The position numbers and the translations under genes were made by a program. From JBBRHF01 sp038223055 (lineage in GTDB: Bacteria; Actinomycetota; Actinomycetes; JACCUZ01), in NCBI GenBank assembly GCA_038223055.1, contig JBBRHF010000007.1, positions 1 to 46,442 on the forward strand: a DNA stretch of 46,442 nucleotides, read 5' to 3'. Under the pieces are notes generated by a model that had not been told where the DNA came from, did no database searches, and saw only the letters and a program-made list of their open reading frames with translations. Positions 1 through 8,939 of this stretch are shown here, in pieces. The first letter of the stretch is position 1. Each line of letters starts with the position of its first letter.

Positions 1-1
1 T

Positions 2-571
2 GAACACCCACCCGGCGCGGAGCACGACCAGGGTGGCCACGACCAGGGTGGCCAGTACGACGGCGTGCTGGCTCACCTGGGTGCGACCGATGAAAAGGTC
101 CGGGGGTTCGTGGATCGCGCGATCGCCGCGGGCGCCGACCCGGTGCTGGGCGGCACCGCCAACGCGGAGCTGGGCGGGCTGTTCTTCCGCCCGACGATTC
201 TCATCGGCATGGCGCCGGACAGCGAGATCCTCACCGAGGAGGTCTTCGGGCCCGTCCTGACCGTGCAGACGTTCCGCACCGAGGAGGAGGCCGTGGAGTT
301 GGCCAACGCGACCCGCTTCGGCCTGGCCGCAACGATGGTCACCGGCAGTGCCGAGCGCGCGGAGCGGGTGTCGGCCGCGCTGTCTGCGGGCACGGTGTGG
401 GTCAACTGCTTCTTCGTCCGCGACCTCGGCGCGCCATTCGGCGGCAGCCGGCAGTCCGGCATCGGCCGTGAGGGCGGCACCCACAGCTTCGACTTCTATT
501 GCGACCTGAAGAACACAGTCTTCGCGCCGACCGGATGGGCGGCGGACCAGCCCGACGAGGAGGCATCCTGA
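2..571 (+). CDS. hpaE: Aldehyde dehydrogenase C-terminal part, HpaE-like (5-carboxymethyl-2-hydroxymuconate semialdehyde dehydrogenase), 5'-truncated by window edge
   Basis: Only the last 189 residues are visible; the reading frame is open from base 2. The C-terminal aldehyde dehydrogenase signatures are clear: TEEVFGPVLTVQTF, then NATRFGLAATMVT, then FGGSRQSGIGREGGTHSFDF. The GREGG-SFDFY ending is typical of the HpaE/2-hydroxymuconic semialdehyde group. The family oxidises the ring-cleavage semialdehyde with NAD, and the downstream hpaD- and hpaG-like genes support that role. The catalytic Cys lies upstream of the window. The first ~20 residues (EHPPGAEHDQGG...) do not look like the family and contain a 15-bp tandem duplication at 23-52, so the left edge may be altered or misassembled. 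Specific substrate is inferred from neighbours. Confidence 0.85.
   Translation, partial: EHPPGAEHDQGGHDQGGQYDGVLAHLGATDEKVRGFVDRAIAAGADPVLGGTANAELGGLFFRPTILIGMAPDSEILTEEVFGPVLTVQTFRTEEEAVELANATRFGLAATMVTGSAERAERVSAALSAGTVWVNCFFVRDLGAPFGGSRQSGIGREGGTHSFDFYCDLKNTVFAPTGWAADQPDEEAS
23..52. repeat. 15-bp tandem duplication inside the aldehyde dehydrogenase gene
   Basis: CACGACCAGGGTGGC occurs twice head to tail (23-37, 38-52), in frame, giving HDQGG twice. The encoded residues do not resemble aldehyde dehydrogenase sequence. Confidence 0.8.
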
Positions 572-1527
572 TGGGTGAGGTGGTGGGCGCGGGCCTGCTC
601 GCGCACGTCCCGACGATCGTGCTGCCGGAGGCGACCCGCAGGGAGCTCAACCACGGCGAGGACAGCACTCTGGTGTCGGGGCTGCACCAGTTGCGCCGCG
701 AGGTTTTCGAAACGCTCGAATACGACACGGTCGTGGTGCTGGACTCTCACTGGGCAACGACCGTGGAGTTTGTCGTCACGGCTCACCCGCGGCGGGCAGG
801 GCTGTTCACCTCAGAAGAGTTGCCGCGCGGCATGAGTCAGCGGCCCTACGATTTCCGCGGCGACCCCGAGTTGGCCCATCTCATCGCCTCCAAGGCCGAC
901 CAGCACGGCACGTGGATAACGGCCATCGACGATGACCATCTTCCGATCTTCTATGCGACGACGAACATCTGGGAGTTCCTCGGTCAGGGTCTGCCCGACG
1001 CTCGTTGGATCTCCATCGGCGTGTGCCAGACCGCCGACACCGAGGACAACCTCCGGCTGGGGCGCGCCCTCGGGGACGCGATCGCCGACAGCGACCGCAG
1101 GGTCGTGCTCATCGCCTCCGGCGCGCTGAGCCACACCTTCTGGCCGCTCCGACAGCTTCGCAACCACGAAGCGGCTGGTGTCGAGCACATCTTCACGCCC
1201 GAGGCGGTCGCCGCGGACGCCGAGCGGCTCGACTGGTTCAGCAAGGGCGACCATGCCCGGGTGCTCGAGACGATGCCGGAGTTCTACCGGTTCAAGCCTG
1301 AAGCCCGTTTCGGGCACTACCTCATGATGGCCGGCGCGCTGGGCGAGGGCGACAACACCGCAACATCCCGGCAGTACGGCGAGTACGAGAACTCCATTGG
1401 CACCGCGCAGGTCCACCTCTGGTTCGACCGGCCCGACGGCGGCTTCCCCCGCCCCCGCAAAACCCACCTCGAGCCGCTCACCGCTGAGCAGCCGTCCCTG
1501 CACGACGCGGGGGTACCGGGCACGTGA
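571..1527 (+). CDS. hpaD: 3,4-dihydroxyphenylacetate 2,3-dioxygenase (HpaD-like, LigB superfamily)
   Basis: This 318-residue protein looks like the class III extradiol dioxygenase that opens the ring of homoprotocatechuate. Visible family marks are GAGLLAHVPTIVLPE at the N-terminus (His12), VVVLDSHWATT near residue 57 (His61), LFTSEELPRGM, and IASGALSHTFW. The pattern closely follows the E. coli HpaD family as I know it. The ATG overlaps the upstream TGA by one base (TGATG), and GAGGAGG at 556-562 lies at good spacing, so this start is secure. It is co-transcribed with the aldehyde dehydrogenase and the downstream FAH-family gene. A related catechol substrate cannot be excluded. Confidence 0.88.
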   Translation: MGEVVGAGLLAHVPTIVLPEATRRELNHGEDSTLVSGLHQLRREVFETLEYDTVVVLDSHWATTVEFVVTAHPRRAGLFTSEELPRGMSQRPYDFRGDPELAHLIASKADQHGTWITAIDDDHLPIFYATTNIWEFLGQGLPDARWISIGVCQTADTEDNLRLGRALGDAIADSDRRVVLIASGALSHTFWPLRQLRNHEAAGVEHIFTPEAVAADAERLDWFSKGDHARVLETMPEFYRFKPEARFGHYLMMAGALGEGDNTATSRQYGEYENSIGTAQVHLWFDRPDGGFPRPRKTHLEPLTAEQPSLHDAGVPGT

Positions 1528-1561
1528 CCAGCGATGAGCTCGCCCCCCCGGAGGAGTCGCG

Positions 1562-2404
1562 ATGACCGAGTACCGCCGGATCTTGCTAGAGGGGGCCGCC
1601 GTCCAGGTGGTTCGCGAAGGCGACACGCTACGCGCCGCGGACGGGCGTACGGTCGGTGTCGACGATGCAGTGCATCTGCCGCCCGTTGTGCCCTCGAAGA
1701 TCATTGCCGTCCACCTCAACTACCTAAGCCGCGTCGAAGAGTTCGGCACGAAGCTACCGTCGGCGCCCACCTACTTCCACAAGCCGACCTCGTCACTGAA
1801 CGCGCACAAGGGTGCGGTTGTGCGGCCGGAGCGGTGCAAGTGGCTCAACTACGAGGGCGAGATCGCCATCGTCATCGGCCGCACCTGCCGCAATGTCTCG
1901 CCGAACGAAGCGGGCGCCTACATCGCCGGCTTCACGATCGGCAACGACTACGGTCTGCACGACTTCCGCGACACCGACGCCGGCTCAATGCTGCGTGTCA
2001 AAGGGTCCGACACACTTTGCCCGCTCGGTCCAGGCCTCGTGGACGACTGGGACTTCCACGGCAAGGTCCTACGTACGGTCGTCAACGGCGAAGTCAGGCA
2101 GGAAGCCAGCACCGACGAGATGGAATGGGACATGCACTACCTCGTCGCGGACATCGCCCGCACCATCACGCTTTGTCCCGGCGACGTGCTGCTCTCCGGC
2201 ACGCCGGCCACATCCCGCACCGTCTACCCAGGCGACGTCGTGGACGTCGAGGTGGAAGGGCTGGGCAGGCTGACCAATACCATCGTGTCGGGGCCGGTCC
2301 CGATCCGGGACGACTGCGGCGCGCAGCCGACCGAGAGCGAGGAAGTCCTGTCCACCGCCAAGGGAGGGGACTGGGAGTTACGTGGCGTGCGCACGCCCAA
2401 TTGA
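1562..2404 (+). CDS. hpaG: Fumarylacetoacetate hydrolase family protein, HpaG-like isomerase/decarboxylase
   Basis: A 280-residue FAH-family protein. The metal-binding acids are visible at Glu98 and Glu100 (NYEGEIAIVIG) and Asp129 (GNDYGLHDFRD), followed by KGSDTLCPLGP and the GDVLLSGTPATS segment typical of 2-hydroxyhepta-2,4-diene-1,7-dioate isomerase / 5-oxopent-3-ene-1,2,5-tricarboxylate decarboxylase. It lies 34 bp after hpaD behind a strong GGAGGAG site and would take the ring-cleavage acid towards central metabolism. The gene ends convergently with the dehalogenase gene, with a 98-bp gap in which I see no gene. Confidence 0.85.
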   Translation: MTEYRRILLEGAAVQVVREGDTLRAADGRTVGVDDAVHLPPVVPSKIIAVHLNYLSRVEEFGTKLPSAPTYFHKPTSSLNAHKGAVVRPERCKWLNYEGEIAIVIGRTCRNVSPNEAGAYIAGFTIGNDYGLHDFRDTDAGSMLRVKGSDTLCPLGPGLVDDWDFHGKVLRTVVNGEVRQEASTDEMEWDMHYLVADIARTITLCPGDVLLSGTPATSRTVYPGDVVDVEVEGLGRLTNTIVSGPVPIRDDCGAQPTESEEVLSTAKGGDWELRGVRTPN

Positions 2405-2502
2405 CGTTGTCGCCAATGGTGCGCGTCCGGCGACGGCGCACGGGGGTGCGCGAAAGAACTGAGCGCCGACATCGAGCACTCCTCAGAGGCTGCGCCAGCC
2501 AC

Positions 2503-3234
2503 TCAGCACAGCTGGTCGGCGAGCTCGGTCAGGGACGCCGCCCGGAGGTCAGGGGTCTGGAAGTACTCCGGGTAGGGGCCGCCTGGGCGGCTGAGCCAGG
2601 CAGTGCCGAGACCTGCACGTGATGCGCCGTCGATGTCCCAGGGGTGGACCGCGACGAGCATGGCGTCCTGCGGGTCGACACGACACTGCCGCAATGCGTA
2701 GGCATAGGCTTCGGGAGCTGGCTTCCAACGGCCGGCGTCCTCCACTGTCAACAGGCTCTCGAAGTGCTCACGGATGCCGGCGCGATCGAACAGTGCCTGG
2801 GCGACGGATGCCGACCCGTTGCTCAGGGTCACCAGCCGGAACCCGGAACGGCTGAGTGCCCTGATGCCGTCAGGCACGTCGCGATGGAGGGGAATGCCGG
2901 CGAACCCGTCCATGATGTAGGAGGCCGCCCCCGCGGCTTCACGATTCAGCGGCAGGCCGTGAAGGCCCACGCGCAAAGACTCGGCTGCGATGTGGGCAAA
3001 GAGGTCGCTGGAGTGCGCAACTGTGAGCGCGAAGCCGTCTCGCAGCAGCCCCGCGAACCAGGTGGTTGCCAGGTCGGCCGGGGCGCCGACATCCTCGAAG
3101 CGTTTCGCCATGGGCGACATGTCCGAGAGTGTCTCGTTGACGTCGAAGATCAGCAGGCCAGGGCGTCGGGGACCGTCCGGGCTGGCGGGGTTGTCGAACC
3201 TGGGGAACGGCTGATCCACGTGTTCGCTCGGCAT
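2503..3234 (-). CDS. Haloacid dehalogenase, type II (HAD superfamily)
   Basis: 243 residues from the ATG at 3234. HAD motifs are in order: motif I LLIFDVNETLSD with nucleophile Asp31, motif II VTLSNGSA, motif III Lys in RWKPAPEAYAYA, and motif IV VAVHPWDIDGASRAG. The DVNETL and HPWDIDGA forms are typical of (S)-2-haloacid dehalogenases, which hydrolyse 2-haloacids to 2-hydroxyacids in the cytoplasm; many family members act on other substrates. A longer frame exists upstream to 3510, but the added residues are Arg-rich and non-homologous, so the later ATG is preferred. It follows the radical SAM gene on the same strand by 100 bp and may be its own unit. Confidence 0.85.
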   Translation of the reverse strand: MPSEHVDQPFPRFDNPASPDGPRRPGLLIFDVNETLSDMSPMAKRFEDVGAPADLATTWFAGLLRDGFALTVAHSSDLFAHIAAESLRVGLHGLPLNREAAGAASYIMDGFAGIPLHRDVPDGIRALSRSGFRLVTLSNGSASVAQALFDRAGIREHFESLLTVEDAGRWKPAPEAYAYALRQCRVDPQDAMLVAVHPWDIDGASRAGLGTAWLSRPGGPYPEYFQTPDLRAASLTELADQLC

Positions 3235-3334
3235 GAGGGTCACCGTAGCCGCAGGTTTCGAAGCAGCACCGGCAGCACCACTCCCGCCGTCGCCGGGCCG
3301 TAGGGTCGCGCGGGCGTCCAACAGGTGTGCCCGT

Positions 3335-4741
3335 TCACGATCCGACGACCGTGAGCGGGAGGAGTCGGCGCAGTTGCGCGTTCTCGCCCGGGTCGAGGAC
3401 CGAGTGTTGAACGCATGCCGGCACGAGTTCGCCGGTCTCCGGGTGCGCCATCGCATAGGTGCATGCCGACAGCCGCTCCTGAGTGGCACGGACGGCCGGA
3501 TCGCTCGCAACGTGGTCGGCTTGCATCAGTCGCCACGCAGGTGCGACGTCTGCGGCGTCCATGAAGTTGTGCACGACGTACGTCATCGGAGCGACATCCC
3601 CACGACGCCAGGAAAACAAGACGCGCCGGACTCCCCCGCACCGCTCGACCAGCCGGCGTAGCCATGCCACGGCGGCATTCATGTCGCCGGGGTGCCGCGC
3701 GAGAACGCGCCCCACCTTCACCGCCAGCACAAGCGGCGGCGTGCCGCCGAAGTTCACCCCGCCGAAGTGAGCGAGGGCGCGGTCTCTCGCGGCCAGATCG
3801 GCCGCACTGTCGGGGTCGAACATCGGCACCCAGTCGCCATCGACGCGGATGCCGAAAGCAGTTCGGTTGCAGCGAGGGTCGCCGAACTGCAACGCCTGCC
3901 AGGCGACGCGCTGGCCGAGGCCGGCTTCGAGCCGTTCCCAGACGTCATCGATGCCGACCGTGCGGTAGTCACCTCCCGTCCATCGCCGTTCGTCACCCAC
4001 ATGGGCGGCCGGCTGGAAGGACAGCATGGAGAACCCCATGCCGCTCACGTCCGCCACGACGTGCTCGAGCTGGTCGAGATTCGCCGGGGTGACCGTCATG
4101 TTGTGCGCAAGGTAGGAACGCACGCCGTGGTCGCGGCGAAGGGCCCGGAACATCTCCACGAACCGGGCCCGGAACGGGTTTAGCTCGATCTCAGTCCTGG
4201 GCCGGGGAATCCCGGTGCGACCCCGCATCAAGGAGTCGAAGTGGGCCGCGAACGAGAGCCGACGGAAGCGGGGTTTTCCGTTCTCGTCCAGCGCGAGAGC
4301 GCGGAGGTAGGCGTCGTCGAAGCCGCCATGGCTCATCGACATCGGCTCCCGACCATGCGCATGCATCACCGCCAACGCAGCGGCATGATCCTCGGGGTCC
4401 AGGAGTGACACCTCGCCGCCGATCAGCTGGGCGTGTGCTCGCGGGCCCCGCGACTCTTCGAGGAGGCGCATCTGGGCCTCCACCTGCGCCACGGTGTGCG
4501 CGCCGTCAATACGGACCTTGTTGGCGTCCTTGGAGTGGTAGCACGGTGTGCAGGTCAGGTCACACTTCGGGAAGACGCCGTGCGTGCCTTCGCACCCCAC
4601 CGCGTGACGCCCAAGGACCTGCTGCTCCGTTCTGACCGCAGGAGGCAACGCGGCCCACCGCTCCGCGAGCACCCGTTCGGTGACCGGATGCACGGGCCGG
4701 GTAGCCAGCTCCAGCCTCTTCCACGGGGACGGCAACCTCAC
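3335..4741 (-). CDS. Radical SAM enzyme of unknown substrate, last gene of the Ynj-type operon
   Basis: 468 residues from a GTG at 4741 that overlaps the ATPase stop (GTGA). Starting at the earlier ATG at 4822 would add 27 non-homologous residues. The [4Fe-4S] cluster motif CxxxCxxC is at Cys60, Cys64 and Cys67 (PKCDLTCTPCYHS). An LIGGEVSLLDP segment at 106-116 fits the SAM-binding GGE motif. A further Cys50 precedes the motif, and there are later Cys residues near the C-terminus (SACTYAMAHPETGELVPACVQ), which might bind a second cluster, though the spacing is not that of a SPASM domain. The reaction is unknown. Translational coupling to the importer genes suggests it acts on the imported compound. 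Confidence 0.85.
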   Translation of the reverse strand: MRLPSPWKRLELATRPVHPVTERVLAERWAALPPAVRTEQQVLGRHAVGCEGTHGVFPKCDLTCTPCYHSKDANKVRIDGAHTVAQVEAQMRLLEESRGPRAHAQLIGGEVSLLDPEDHAAALAVMHAHGREPMSMSHGGFDDAYLRALALDENGKPRFRRLSFAAHFDSLMRGRTGIPRPRTEIELNPFRARFVEMFRALRRDHGVRSYLAHNMTVTPANLDQLEHVVADVSGMGFSMLSFQPAAHVGDERRWTGGDYRTVGIDDVWERLEAGLGQRVAWQALQFGDPRCNRTAFGIRVDGDWVPMFDPDSAADLAARDRALAHFGGVNFGGTPPLVLAVKVGRVLARHPGDMNAAVAWLRRLVERCGGVRRVLFSWRRGDVAPMTYVVHNFMDAADVAPAWRLMQADHVASDPAVRATQERLSACTYAMAHPETGELVPACVQHSVLDPGENAQLRRLLPLTVVGS

Positions 4742-5895
4742 CGCGGACCCCGGGTCTCGGCGCGATTCTTGGTCGCGTTGTCGGAGACAGCCGGCGTGAC
4801 GAGCGCGTGAGCCGCCGCGCACGATTCGTCCGCACCAGGGTCACGCACCGCCCACACACCTTCGGGTGCTGGCACGACCACGCCGGTTCGGTCCCCCGGG
4901 CGAAGGCTGGTGCCCATCCGCGCCTCGACGGCCACTCTGAGCGTCGCTCCTGTCGGCGGATGCTCGAGCTCGACAACCACATCCTGATGTGGGCCGGACT
5001 GTCGTACCTGCACGACCCGCCCGGTGGCGGTGGGCACAGCGTCGACGTGTGTGAGGCCGAGTCGTTCCTTACGAATCAGAAGAATCGCCGGTCCCTCCAC
5101 CTCAACCGCGCCGGGAAGGGTGAAAGAGCCCAGACTCGAGTGGTGTGCACCCGACGTGACCCTACCGGGCAGCTCGTTGAAGCCACCCACGAGCCGGGCG
5201 ACCGCCAGCGTCTTCGGCGCCGCGTAGAGCGACTCGATGCTGTCGAACTGCTCGACACGTCCCTCGACCAGTACGGCAACCCGGTCAGCCAGCCCGGCCT
5301 CCTCGAGGTCGTGAGTCACGATCACGATCGTGGGACCGAGCGCAGCGCGCACCTCACCCAGCAGCTGGTGCATAGACGTCCGCAGGCTGGTGTCGAGGGC
5401 GCTGAACGGCTCATCGAGAAGCATGACCCCGCGCCCGGCGGCAAGCGCCCGGGCCAGGGCTACGCGCTGCTCCTGGCCGCCGGACAACTGCCGTGGCCTG
5501 CGCCCGCCGAAATCACCCAAGTGGACCAGATCGAGGTACCGCTGCGCGGCAGCCCGGCTCTGCGAGCGGTTCCGGCCTCGCAACCGGTCCGCGAAGGCCA
5601 CGTTGTCCAGCACGCTCAAGTGCGGGAAGAGATGCGGCTTCTGGAACATGACCGTCAGGTCGCGCCGTTCCGGTGGCACGCCCACGACGCTCATCCCGTC
5701 GAGCAGTACGTCGCCCGACTCCGGCCGCTCCAAGCCCGCCGCGATCCGCAGAAGGGTGGTCTTGCCTGACCCCGAGGGTCCGAGCACGGCGACCATCTGT
5801 CCGTTCTGAACCTCGAGGTCGACGTCGGCCAGGGTCGACTGATCAGCACCCTGGTGGCGGTGGGTGATCGCGGACAGGCGCAAGGCCGCGGTCAT
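4738..5895 (-). CDS. ABC importer ATP-binding protein (YnjD-like)
   Basis: 385 residues. Walker A GPSGSGKTT is at 39-47, followed by a Q-loop in VMFQKPHLFPHL, signature LSGGQEQRVALARAL, Walker B VMLLDEPFSALD and switch His in VTHDLEEA. A C-terminal TOBE-like region follows from about residue 235 (GRVTSG..., RVVQVRQSGPHQDVVVEL), as in importers of the sulfate/iron/thiamine/Ynj type. It energises the two permeases just upstream. The ATG at 5895 lies 13 bp after the permease stop. Its own stop overlaps the radical SAM GTG. Confidence 0.9.
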   Translation of the reverse strand: MTAALRLSAITHRHQGADQSTLADVDLEVQNGQMVAVLGPSGSGKTTLLRIAAGLERPESGDVLLDGMSVVGVPPERRDLTVMFQKPHLFPHLSVLDNVAFADRLRGRNRSQSRAAAQRYLDLVHLGDFGGRRPRQLSGGQEQRVALARALAAGRGVMLLDEPFSALDTSLRTSMHQLLGEVRAALGPTIVIVTHDLEEAGLADRVAVLVEGRVEQFDSIESLYAAPKTLAVARLVGGFNELPGRVTSGAHHSSLGSFTLPGAVEVEGPAILLIRKERLGLTHVDAVPTATGRVVQVRQSGPHQDVVVELEHPPTGATLRVAVEARMGTSLRPGDRTGVVVPAPEGVWAVRDPGADESCAAAHALVTPAVSDNATKNRAETRGPR

Positions 5896-5908
5896 GCGTG
5901 CGCCGCGG

Positions 5909-6727
5909 TCATGAGTGCGCCGCCGTCCTTCGGCGCGAGGCCGCGTAGGTGAAGACCGCCAGCGCCACTAGTGGTGGCAGGCTGGCGGAGATGGCCAGGG
6001 TCGAGGTGAGAGCGTCGTTGCCGGACCCGGCGGCAGAGGAACCGATCAACATGGGCGCGGTGACAATCTGGCCGCCTCCGATGAGCAGGGTGACGGCGTA
6101 GTCGCTCCACCCGACCAGGAAGGCAAGGCCCGTGGCGGTGACAAGGCCGGTGGTAGCGGCCGGGAGCGTGACGCGGCGTCGAGCCTGGCGCGAGCTGGCT
6201 CCGAGGACCCGGGCCTGCTCCTCCAGGGCAGGATCAAGGCCGAGGTAGGCAGCCCGCATAGTGACGGTGGTGTAGGGCAGTGCGAACACGCTCAGGACCA
6301 GGACCACCGCGACCTCCCCCGGGATTCCCAGTCGCAGGACGACGACATCAAAACCCATCGCGACCGCGAACGGGGCCAGCACCAAGGGCCCGAGCAGCAC
6401 GATCGAGGGCAGTGCGGGTCTGCGGAGCAGCCGCCATCCCAGCGCCCGTCCCGCCAGCACACCCAGAGGCGTCGCGATCAGCGCGACTGCCGCTCCCAAG
6501 AGAGCGGACCGGATCGAAGCCGCGATCACCCCCGCGTCCTGCGCCTCCTGCCACCCGTGAAATCCGAAGTCCTGCGGCAGCCGCGCCGGGCCCGACCAGC
6601 GTGAGGCGCCTGCCCACAACAGCAACGGGGTCAGCGGAATGACCAGCCAGAACGCCAGCAAGGCCGGGACCACCATCCGGCGTGGTTGGTGCGCCGTGCC
6701 CCAGCGCCCGGAGCGTTGTCTGCTCAT
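5909..6727 (-). CDS. ABC importer permease 2 (YnjC C-half-like)
   Basis: 272 residues from the ATG at 6727, which overlaps the stop of permease 1 (ATGA). The longer open frame upstream gives Arg-rich non-membrane sequence and is rejected. Roughly six hydrophobic segments are visible (e.g. VVPALLAFWLVIPLTPLLLW, ALLGAAVALIATPLGVLAG, SIVLLGPLVLAPFAVAMGF). The cytoplasmic EAA-type loop is LGASSRQARRRVTLPAA, which contacts the ATPase. In E. coli YnjC is one long fused permease; here the two halves are separate genes. Confidence 0.85.
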   Translation of the reverse strand: MSRQRSGRWGTAHQPRRMVVPALLAFWLVIPLTPLLLWAGASRWSGPARLPQDFGFHGWQEAQDAGVIAASIRSALLGAAVALIATPLGVLAGRALGWRLLRRPALPSIVLLGPLVLAPFAVAMGFDVVVLRLGIPGEVAVVLVLSVFALPYTTVTMRAAYLGLDPALEEQARVLGASSRQARRRVTLPAATTGLVTATGLAFLVGWSDYAVTLLIGGGQIVTAPMLIGSSAAGSGNDALTSTLAISASLPPLVALAVFTYAASRRRTAAHS

Positions 6728-7590
6728 CGGTCCGCTCCAAGCCGCCGCAGCAGCGCGAGCGTGATGGTGGAGACGACGAGGGCTAGCCCTGTCGCTACCA
6801 CGGCGGTGGCCGCGGCCTGGGGTCTCGCAGTGACGTCGATGTCGGTGAAGAGCCGGTAGGCCATGACCGGGAGCGGCTCGGGGTCGGCGCGCCCGAGCAG
6901 TCGGGCGACCTCGTAGGTGCCGAGCGAATAGACGAAGACGATGAGCGAGGACGACGCGAGGGCGGGCGCGGCCTGCGGCAGCAGGACACGTCGCCATTGC
7001 GCGCGCGGAGCGGCGCCGAGCACCGCGGCGACCTCACGCAGATCTGCGTATCGTCGCCCCACGGACGCGATGACCACCAGGGCGACGAAGACGGACTCCT
7101 TCCACGCCAGCTCGAAAACGGTGGCCCAGGGCCAGCTCCCGCCTACCAGCTCGGGCCAGGCGGCTGCCGGGATTCCGAGCCAACGCTGGGCGAGGCCGAC
7201 ATCGGAGAGCAGCAGCCCGGCCGCGGTCGCGCCGACAAGGTGGGGCACGGTCACCACCACGACCGAAGCACCGATCAGCACTCGCCCGGAGCGCCCTGCA
7301 TGCAGGGCGAGCGTGGCGACGGCCAGACCGATGGCGGCGGCGAGCAGGGTGGCGCAGGCAGCCGTGAGCAGGGACTCCTTGGTCGCGGCGCGCAGGTCAC
7401 TGGACAGGGACGTGAAGCCGGCGACGCTCAGCCGCGGCTGCCCCACGAGCGGCAGCAGCCCGAGGCTCGTGACAGCGACCGCCCCGAGAGCTGTACCGGT
7501 GACCACCACGATCAGGATCATCGCTGGCGCCACGAGTCGAGCACCGCCACGTGGGCCAGCTCGGCCGACGTCCCGCCCCGCATGGCTCAT
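6724..7590 (-). CDS. ABC importer permease 1 (YnjC N-half-like)
   Basis: 288 residues from the ATG at 7590. An in-frame GTG at 7605 that overlaps the binding-protein stop (GTGA) is an equally fair start. The ATG has a GAGG site about nine bases upstream. Hydrophobic segments include VAPAMILIVVVTGTALGAVAV and VLIGASVVVVTVPHLVGATAAG. The EAA-type loop is LGAAPRAQWRRVLLPQAA. It forms the membrane channel with permease 2 and is energised by the ATPase at 4738-5895. Confidence 0.87.
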   Translation of the reverse strand: MSHAGRDVGRAGPRGGARLVAPAMILIVVVTGTALGAVAVTSLGLLPLVGQPRLSVAGFTSLSSDLRAATKESLLTAACATLLAAAIGLAVATLALHAGRSGRVLIGASVVVVTVPHLVGATAAGLLLSDVGLAQRWLGIPAAAWPELVGGSWPWATVFELAWKESVFVALVVIASVGRRYADLREVAAVLGAAPRAQWRRVLLPQAAPALASSSLIVFVYSLGTYEVARLLGRADPEPLPVMAYRLFTDIDVTARPQAAATAVVATGLALVVSTITLALLRRLGADR

Positions 7591-7601
7591 CAGGAGTGAC
7601 C

Positions 7602-8843
7602 TCACGATCCAGAGCCGAGCACGGCTCTGCGCCAGCCCTCGTCGAGCGGGTGCACCCACGACGAGGCGAGCTCTGGATTGGCGTTACGTGAGAGGACGTC
7701 GTAGGGCGGAACGACGTACGAGGTCGCAAGATTGGCGAACCGGGCCCGGTTCGGCTGGCTCAGCAGGTCGGTGTCGAGCACGGTGAACTGGCCCCACGTG
7801 TCCGGGTCGGCCTTGAGCACCTGCTGTGTGGGCGACAGAGCAAGGTTGGCCACCACCATCGCCGCCTCGGGGTCGCCCGCCGAGGACGGAATGGCGAGGA
7901 AGCTCGCGTTGCCGATGGTCCCCTCATCCAGAGGCAGGACACGCGTGGTCGCCGGGAAGGTGCCGTCGGCGACGAGCTTGGTCAGGGTGGCCGGCCCGTA
8001 CGTCATGGTCATGTCGACTTCCCCATCCGCGTAGAGCCGGTCGAGGGCCACCGAGTCGCGGGGGTAGGTCCGCCCCTGGCGCCACAACGCGGGCGCCACG
8101 TCGTTGAGAGCATCCCAAAGCTTGGGGGTGCGCTTGTCGTAGGCGCCCTGGTCGAACTGCGAAGGGATTTTTGCGTAGCCGCCCGAGGTGCTGTAGAACG
8201 CCTCTCGGACGAAGACCGAACCGGTGAAGTCCGGCGGAGCCGGGTAGGTGAACCGTCCGGGATGGTCCTTGGCCCATTGAAGGACACCCGCCATCGACGT
8301 CGGCGGCGAGGCAACTCGCGCGGAGTCGTGGACCAGCGTGAACTGTGCCTTGTGCCACGGCGCCTCGCAGCCGTCCACTTCGGTTCCGAAGTCCTGGCTG
8401 ACCAGGGCGTCGTCGGGTGCCACGAACTTCATGTTCGGGAGCTGGGAGGACCAGCCACAGCGCCAGGCGTCGACCTGCTTGCCGGTCGCGAAGTTGTCGC
8501 CGTTGACCCACACCAGGTCCACCGCGCCGTCCTTGCTGCCGGCCTGCCGCTCGGCCAGGATGCGGGTCATGGCGTCCTTGGTGTCCGCCACGAGAACGCG
8601 TCTCAAGGTCACCCCGAGTTTCGCCGCGGCCGGTGTTAGTACGTCGTCGACGTAGGCATTGCCCTGCTGGTCCCCGCCGTACATCCACAGGTCGACGGTC
8701 TGGCCCTTGGCCCGGTTGGCGATCTGCGACCAGGAGCGATTCTCGGTTGTGGAGCCTGCTGGCGCGCCCGGGGCAGCGCAGGCGGAGGCGGCCAGTCCGA
8801 GCAGCGCGGCGCAGAGGAGCAGTCGGGCACGGCCTGGGTACAT
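7602..8843 (-). CDS. Solute-binding lipoprotein of Ynj-type ABC importer (YnjB-like)
   Basis: 413 residues. A lipoprotein signal peptide is visible: Arg residues, a hydrophobic stretch LLLCAALLGLAASA, then Cys22, the likely lipidated residue. The mature part carries WMYGGDQQGNAYVDD, DLVWVNGDNFATGK and FTYPAPPDFTGSVFVREAFY, which resemble the YnjB family rather than generic sugar or iron binders. It should capture the substrate outside the membrane. A GGAGGTCCG site precedes the ATG. It heads the operon SBP-permease-permease-ATPase-radical SAM and is divergent from the TVP38 gene across 96 bp. The substrate of Ynj importers is, as far as I know, not firmly established. Confidence 0.87.
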   Translation of the reverse strand: MYPGRARLLLCAALLGLAASACAAPGAPAGSTTENRSWSQIANRAKGQTVDLWMYGGDQQGNAYVDDVLTPAAAKLGVTLRRVLVADTKDAMTRILAERQAGSKDGAVDLVWVNGDNFATGKQVDAWRCGWSSQLPNMKFVAPDDALVSQDFGTEVDGCEAPWHKAQFTLVHDSARVASPPTSMAGVLQWAKDHPGRFTYPAPPDFTGSVFVREAFYSTSGGYAKIPSQFDQGAYDKRTPKLWDALNDVAPALWRQGRTYPRDSVALDRLYADGEVDMTMTYGPATLTKLVADGTFPATTRVLPLDEGTIGNASFLAIPSSAGDPEAAMVVANLALSPTQQVLKADPDTWGQFTVLDTDLLSQPNRARFANLATSYVVPPYDVLSRNANPELASSWVHPLDEGWRRAVLGSGS

Positions 8844-8939
8844 CGGACCTCCGGGGCAGGGAGCCTGTCACATCGGGAACACTTCGAGACGCAGAGGGAC
8901 TTCCGACATAGCAAGTCCCATCACGAGTCAGGATCGCGC
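8844..8939. promoter_or_regulatory. Divergent intergenic region between importer operon and TVP38/phosphatidyltransferase operon
   Basis: These 96 bp must hold promoters for both operons. GGGAAC at 8875-8880 on the plus strand resembles an actinobacterial ECF -35 element, but I see no convincing -10 at the expected spacing. The link to the sigma factor at 12009 is therefore only a suggestion. Confidence 0.3.
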
